Source: Serpula lacrymans var. lacrymans S7.9 (taxonomy: Eukaryota; Basidiomycota; Agaricomycetes; Boletales; Serpulaceae). From it: a stretch of 22,541 bases of DNA. The notes below the pieces were generated by a model. It had not been told where the DNA came from. It did no database searches and saw nothing but the letters and a program-made list of their open reading frames with translations. Each line of letters starts with the position of its first letter. Within the stretch, counting starts at the first letter, position 1. The position numbers were made by a program, and so were the translations under genes. Where the stretch lies: contig NW_006763311.1 in NCBI RefSeq assembly GCF_000218685.1, positions 1 to 22,541 of the forward strand, given 5' to 3'. Shown in pieces: positions 18,035 through 22,541 of this stretch.

Positions 18035-18168
18035 GCTGCCCGAGAGGCTATAGAAACGACTTTATTATTTACCTAAGTGAAACTACAATAGATGTTAGTT
18101 TAAGGTGATCTCTAATAAATGTAATGTAACATACCTCAGCCGCTGCCCGAGAGGCTATAGAAACGACT
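18033..18168 (+). repeat. 29-bp direct repeat, one copy in a hairpin
   Basis: A 29-mer beginning CCGCTGCCCGAG and ending AGAAACGACT occurs exactly at 18033-18061 and 18140-18168, 107 bp apart. The second copy is bracketed by ATACCTCAG and CTGAGGTAT, a perfect 9-bp inverted repeat, and the 29-mer itself can pair GCC with GGC around CGAGA. The first copy abuts the end of element copy 2. The nature of the repeat is unknown; a structured RNA or a mobile-element end are both possible. Confidence 0.6.
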
Positions 18169-18337
18169 GAGGTATTCCTATACTAAACCCCCTACTACTT
18201 ATAGTCGGAGGTGCTACTCGCTACAGTATAATGACTCCTAGGAGAACAATGGTTACTCCATGGAGTGGTGGCTATGCTCCATGGAGAACAATGGCTGCTT
18301 CGGCAGAGACCGGGTTTATCCGGTTTTGTCAACCCTT

Positions 18338-18568
18338 GGAGGGGGGAATGTAACAAGGCAGAAGTCCAAATCAATCCGGCTCACCAGGTGCTCGGCGCCT
18401 GACCACGCTCCTTCATCATGCGAACATGTATCCTATCCTACACTCTCCTTTAATGCTCCTGATAGACTTGTTGCTATTGTAGTGTTGGCATTGCTCATTC
18501 GCTGATCCCCGTGGTTACCGTAGAAGTATAAGAATGCATTGTAATCGATAGGGAACCACCTATGTGAC
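18338..18568 (+). mobile_element. Possible polypurine tract and LTR start
   Basis: GGAGGGGGGAA (18338-18348) is directly followed by TGTAACAAGGC, the usual look of a 3' polypurine tract joined to a TG-starting LTR. The upstream 170 bp hold a partial tandem duplication with two CTCCATGGAG palindromes (18256-18265 and 18277-18286). No second LTR, pol gene or primer-binding site is visible; the end at 18568 (GTGACA) is a guess. Confidence 0.35.
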
Positions 18569-19156
18569 ACCAAAAATCTTACTAATTAGTAAATGGGCTG
18601 TAGCGTGACCTCCTCACTAATTAGGCGGCTCAATCCTAGCTGCAGCACTCAAGAGTAGACTGTAGGTTGACAATATAGTGCGTGGTCCTAACCCTAGCTG
18701 AGACTTAAGTAATTCCTTCTCACGTTTCGCTCGGACCGTGTTCAGTGTCTCCATCGTTACCTATACATGTGTGCTCATCGTCGACAACGACAAGCACAAC
18801 ATTTCACTCAAAAACTGTCAAATTTTGACCATTTTTTTTCCTTGTCAGTTCGTAGTTTAATTGTATACTCTCCGTGCTATAGAACTACCATATAGAACTA
18901 CCAAACAACGCTATGTGTTGACTGGTCTGTGCACGTCTGCTGGCCGCTCCCTTAAATTCTAACTCCGACTTTCTTGCTAGCCCCGCCCCGGACCTACCCA
19001 AAAACTCCTCGCAAATATTCTCATGCCTTATCATCCCCATCATTGTCGTCTCAACACCGTCTGCATAGTCCTCTTCTTGCTGTTTGCTGTGAACTCATCC
19101 TTACTCCGATCACATCAACATCTCAGTACCTCAATCCTTGATTATTCAGAGCATTT
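18569..19156. other. No gene seen upstream of the KDZ gene
   Basis: Contains two ACTAATTAG motifs (18577 and 18617 areas) and C/T-rich stretches. It probably includes the LTR remainder and the upstream flank of the KDZ element. No ORF or TIR could be supported. Confidence 0.35.
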
Positions 19157-21534
19157 ATGAGCCGCAAGAAGTATTCTTTTCTCACCTCTTCTTATATCCA
19201 TATGATGAGCTTGCGTGACAGTGGGCTGTGACATGTTACTTGGTCGACCCTCACAAAAATTCATCAAGACCAAGTTGAATTTGAACACCGCCGTTGAGAG
19301 GAGCTCAAAAGTAAGTAAGCCTTTTATCCCCGGCTAGTCAGTGCATAGTTCAGCATATTCTAGGTAGGAATCAACCTTATCACAAAATGCTCTCAGAAAT
19401 TGCGCAAAATATTGGTGTTCCTGCTGAGACACTCGAGGAGCATGGTATGTATGATTCGTATAACTGCTATACTGACAATCCTACAGAAGAGCGAGAATAT
19501 GACCATGATTCTCAAGATGAATGTGGGCTAGACGGTCAATACAAGTTTGATCCAGTGGAACGCGCCCGAGCAAGCATGATTACAAGGTCGGTTGATTAAT
19601 GTCTGTTGTTGTCTAGCAGCTTACAGTAATTTAGTATGTGTGGTTCTTCTTTTGGACGTAGACGTGGCGATCATTGTACACGCGTACAACAACATTGTGG
19701 TATGCATGAACACTGGCAGAATCAACTTTCTGATCTTGTCAAAGCTTATCTATGTTGGAAGTACAATAAACGTCCAACTGAAGACATGCAATCAACTTTT
19801 AAATTTGAGGTTGCAGCAGTCAACATGACAAGTTAAGTGTCCCATTTTTAGACGTACAAGCGTGCTGATACTTCCAAGGCTATGTGGACAAACTACCTGT
19901 TTCTCAGGGAGCTAATGAAGCAGCCAATGTCTCTTTAATTCCTTGGATGTTCTCTTATACAGCCCTTTGTTGCTATATCCCTGGAATCACTTGAGATTTA
20001 TCATCAGATAAAACGGCATCAATCCTCCTTCAGCACCCAGGCAATGGCAAAAGTTCTATGTGCGCTCAACAATGTAATCCCACTCATACTTTCTCGTGTG
20101 ACTGTCTTAACTTATAACACTGTTTCCAGGTTACGTATGTCCAAATGTTTCGGGATCAGTTATCAATTGCATTTGACATATATTTAGAAATACTGCAAAG
20201 AGTTCGGGCTAAGGTTAACAAGCTACTCGGTAGGGATTGTCCTGACTGGCGTATTTGTTTTGCATGCCCGGCCTGTGGTTACAAGGTGCTTCTCTATTGT
20301 CTAGGCTTTGTAGTATCTTACATTATGTTACGGTTGCCAGATGATCCTCCACTAGTCCCTGCACAAATTCACGGCATGGATGGTAACAACTCGGCAAAAC
20401 GATGTGATGGTGCTAGTTCTGCAGACGAACACATATTCCAAAGTCCCTACCTTATAAGCAATGAAGATGTTGATGTTTTCCAGAATGAAGTGCATAATTG
20501 ACCTGGCGTTCAGGATCATTCATCTATGCAGACAGACAATGCTGTTTGGACATCAAGATGAAGAGCCACCAGACATTTGCACAGATAATTGGACTGTAGC
20601 CAATACAGTCGATGATCATACTATCAAAATATTTGAACAAACAGGCATATTCATATTGGCTTGTCGTCATGGTATTGTTGAGACACTAGTGGAAATGCGA
20701 CACAGTGGAGAACTGTAGGTGCTTATATGGTCCTGACGTCAGATGATCTGACTCATATGTTCCTTCAGTGCAAAATATGCATTAGCCACTGTGAATAAGC
20801 TTCTCAGTGTATTCGGCTCCAACCAGGTGATTGGTTACGACATTGGTTTCTCGTTCGCAAAAACAATCTCACGTAGTTCCCTGAGTAATCAAGCGGAATT
20901 GAAGAACTTGATGATGGCTGTCAACTCTTTCTATGGCCATGCTCACAATTGCACCTGCCAACTCACTAAGCACCCCCTCTATCTCAAAGGCTTTGGTTTG
21001 GAAGACATGGAGATGTGCAAACAGATTTTCTCATCCTTAAATAGTACAGCTCATGTCATACAACATGCTTCACATTTCCATTGGCTCCAATACCTCGACC
21101 TACATTTCAATCAGTGGGATCAAGATAAATATCAAGAACTTAGTACGTATCAATTGATATCAATTTATTTACTGAATGTCACAATATTGATCCACCGCAG
21201 GTAACTTTCTTTCGAACAACTATAAACAAGTGTTAGCCATTCTTCAGGAGTATGGTCCAGAGCTTGACAAGTTCAGAGATACTCGTGGTTTCACTGGTGC
21301 AGATTATGAGCAATGGAGAACAGAAGAACTCGAGTATCTCACAAGACTTACTCAGGAATCTGATTATGAGGTAAGGGTGCCAGTTTACATTGGTGCACTC
21401 GAAAAAGTCACCCAGCTTGAGTGAGCATTCTTGATACATTCTTGTTTATATTATGACTGATGCATTATTGTATAGGGCAAGTTATGGGGTTATGACAACT
21501 GTACAGTTTGAAAACTACGTCCCTTCAGAAGCTC
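19157..21534 (+). pseudogene. KDZ-superfamily transposase, degenerate
   Basis: Exons can be followed from about 19157 (MSRKKYSFL) through HEHWQNQLSDLVKAYL (19700 area), SLESLEIYHQIKRHQ and STQAMAKVLCALNN (to 20073), an intron, then RDQLSIAFDIYLEIL, LLGRDCPDWR, ACPACGYK, GMDGNNSAKR, CTDNWTVANTV, FEQTGIFILACRHG, an intron 20715-20768, AKYALATVNKLL, GYDIGFSF, FYGHAHNCTCQL, GFGLEDMEMC, an intron 21143-21200, NFLSNNYKQVL and, after 21475, ASYGVMTTVQFENY. These are hallmarks of the Kyakuja-Dileera-Zisupton DDE transposases, with acids in MDGNNS, YDIG and GLED. Stops at 19295 and 20499 (TGA where Arg fits), a frameshift near 19938 and another near 20550 kill it. Usual GYDIGC and EGCE are GYDIGF and EMCK here. 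Copia sequence abuts at about 21535. Confidence 0.8.
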
Positions 21535-22541
21535 AGGAGGTTGATTCACAGGTGGTTTTGCATCAAGGTCCAAATGAGGCCCATTGTCAGGCAATGGCTG
21601 AGGCTGCTGAAGTGCAGCTGGTGGGCCCATATCTCCCCCTGGACCTGGTGTAGGGACATCCTCAATCAGGCCCAATGGCATGGATAGCGAAGGTGGAGTG
21701 GGAGGTGGAGGTGGGACATTGTCAGAAGACCTCTTCAAGCCAGGGAAGTAGCACTCATCAAAATCAGCTCTCTCAGAGATAACAGTGCGCTTGGTGGTAG
21801 GATTGTAGAATTTCCATCCCTTGTACCCCTCAGGGTAACCAATAAACACACATTTCTCCATATGAGAGCCAAAGACGCCTCTTTTGTCCTTTTGCATATG
21901 CACATAAGCAGTGCAGCCCCAAACGCGAAGGTGAGACATGTCAGGCTTGCATCCATACCACAACTCAAATGGAGTGGCATGGGCCACTGCATCAGTGGGA
22001 CACCTGTTCCAGACATGCACCAAAGCGGACAGACATTCACCCCAGAAGCTGTTAGGCAATGCAGACTCTGATAACATGGCAGTGATACGCTCAGTCAGAA
22101 GTCTGTTTGCTCGCTCTGCCACACCATTCTGCTGAGGACGATTCCTGGTGGTATGCTGTCTGACAATCCCATGGTCATCTGTGAATTGCTCAAATTCCTT
22201 GGACATGTACTCTCCCCCTTTGTCATCGCGCAGAGCCTTGATTTTACGCTCTAATTGAGTCTCAGCATAAGCCTTGAATCTCTTGAAAGCATCAAAGACA
22301 TCTGACTTGGCCTTGAGAGGCACAACAACACGGAATCGACTGTGATCGTCAATGAAGGTGACCCAGTAGCGATAACCAGAGAATGTGGGGGAAGAGACTT
22401 GGTGTACATCAGAATGGATGAGGTCCAAAGGATGAGCAGAGCGAGTATCAGATGAGGGGAATGGATTGGCATGCATCTTGCCAGACAAGCACGGTTCACA
22501 GACAGGATCAGGAGCAGCCTTGGATTCCAGTGTAAGCCCAG
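21490..22541 (-). CDS. Ty1/copia integrase fragment, runs off window
   Basis: The minus-strand frame is open from the window edge. It starts with GLTLESKAAPDPVCEPCLSGKM, split here as the CxxC and GK end of a GAG-pre-integrase domain, then the integrase core: LIHSDVHQ (first D), WVTFIDDHSRF, LRDDKGGEY (second D) and QQNGVAERANRLL (E, 36 residues later), so the DDE triad is complete. ATPFELWYGCKPDMSHLRVWGC and FIGYPEGYKGWKFY are the copia post-core motifs, and a Pro-rich linker follows. Reverse transcriptase and RNase H should come next but are missing. The last ~11 residues before the stop at 21490 are antisense of the KDZ exon, so the retroelement ends near 21535 without an LTR. It is a truncated, non-autonomous copy, though its reading frame is intact. 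Confidence 0.85.
   Translation of the reverse strand, partial: GLTLESKAAPDPVCEPCLSGKMHANPFPSSDTRSAHPLDLIHSDVHQVSSPTFSGYRYWVTFIDDHSRFRVVVPLKAKSDVFDAFKRFKAYAETQLERKIKALRDDKGGEYMSKEFEQFTDDHGIVRQHTTRNRPQQNGVAERANRLLTERITAMLSESALPNSFWGECLSALVHVWNRCPTDAVAHATPFELWYGCKPDMSHLRVWGCTAYVHMQKDKRGVFGSHMEKCVFIGYPEGYKGWKFYNPTTKRTVISERADFDECYFPGLKRSSDNVPPPPPTPPSLSMPLGLIEDVPTPGPGGDMGPPAALQQPQPLPDNGPHLDLDAKPPVNQPPELLKGRSFQTVQLS

Noticed and set aside
18132..18175. Hammerhead or twister ribozyme
   Set aside because: GAAAC and a closing stem are present, but the hammerhead CUGANGA core and the twister core are missing on both strands.

Overview
The window looks like nuclear DNA of a mushroom-forming basidiomycete (Agaricomycetes). 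Genes carry many 47-70 nt GT-AG introns, and the recognisable families (Plavaka and KDZ transposases, Ty1/copia retroelements, several fungus-expanded orphan families) are typical of that group. No rRNA, tRNA or CRISPR array was found. Only two genes look intact: a four-exon Plavaka transposase (7879-10834, +) and one ordinary host gene, the DNA polymerase epsilon histone-fold subunit DPB4 (11483-12466, -). They converge on each other.

Layout. 211-4402 (+): decayed multi-exon gene of a fungal orphan family, with coiled-coil exons and several stops, split by a 1.63-kb DNA element (1178-2809) with ~225-bp inverted ends and a perfect 8-bp target duplication. 4495-6413: a second element with 100-bp inverted ends carrying a 180-codon ORF; it cuts off a minus-strand Pro-rich gene (6414-7684) that is head-to-head with Plavaka. 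10835-11482: convergent spacer with a ~110-bp foldback repeat. 12467-12949: DPB4 promoter side. 12950-14272 (+): degenerate unrecognised gene. About 15180-15990 (-): degenerate papain-fold, ubiquitin/SUMO-peptidase-like fragment. 16165-16264: E-box-like palindromes. 16742-18034: a relative of the 4495-6413 element in the opposite orientation. 18033-18168: a 29-bp direct repeat, one copy in a perfect hairpin. 18338 onward: probable polypurine tract and LTR start. 19157-21534 (+): degenerate KDZ transposase, broken by a partial copia pol (to 22541, -).

The genes do not form a pathway. The window is a transposon graveyard around one essential replication gene. CpG dinucleotides are absent from long stretches of the decayed regions (1601-2717 and 15108-15829) but common in Plavaka and DPB4. 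Several in-frame TGA stops in the pseudogenes fall where Arg (CGA) is expected. Both point to cytosine methylation and deamination of older repeats, with Plavaka the youngest and best-preserved mobile gene. I found no clear new defence or metabolic system. The most unusual objects are the long-TIR elements, the 29-bp hairpin repeat and the 7-nt microexon of DPB4.
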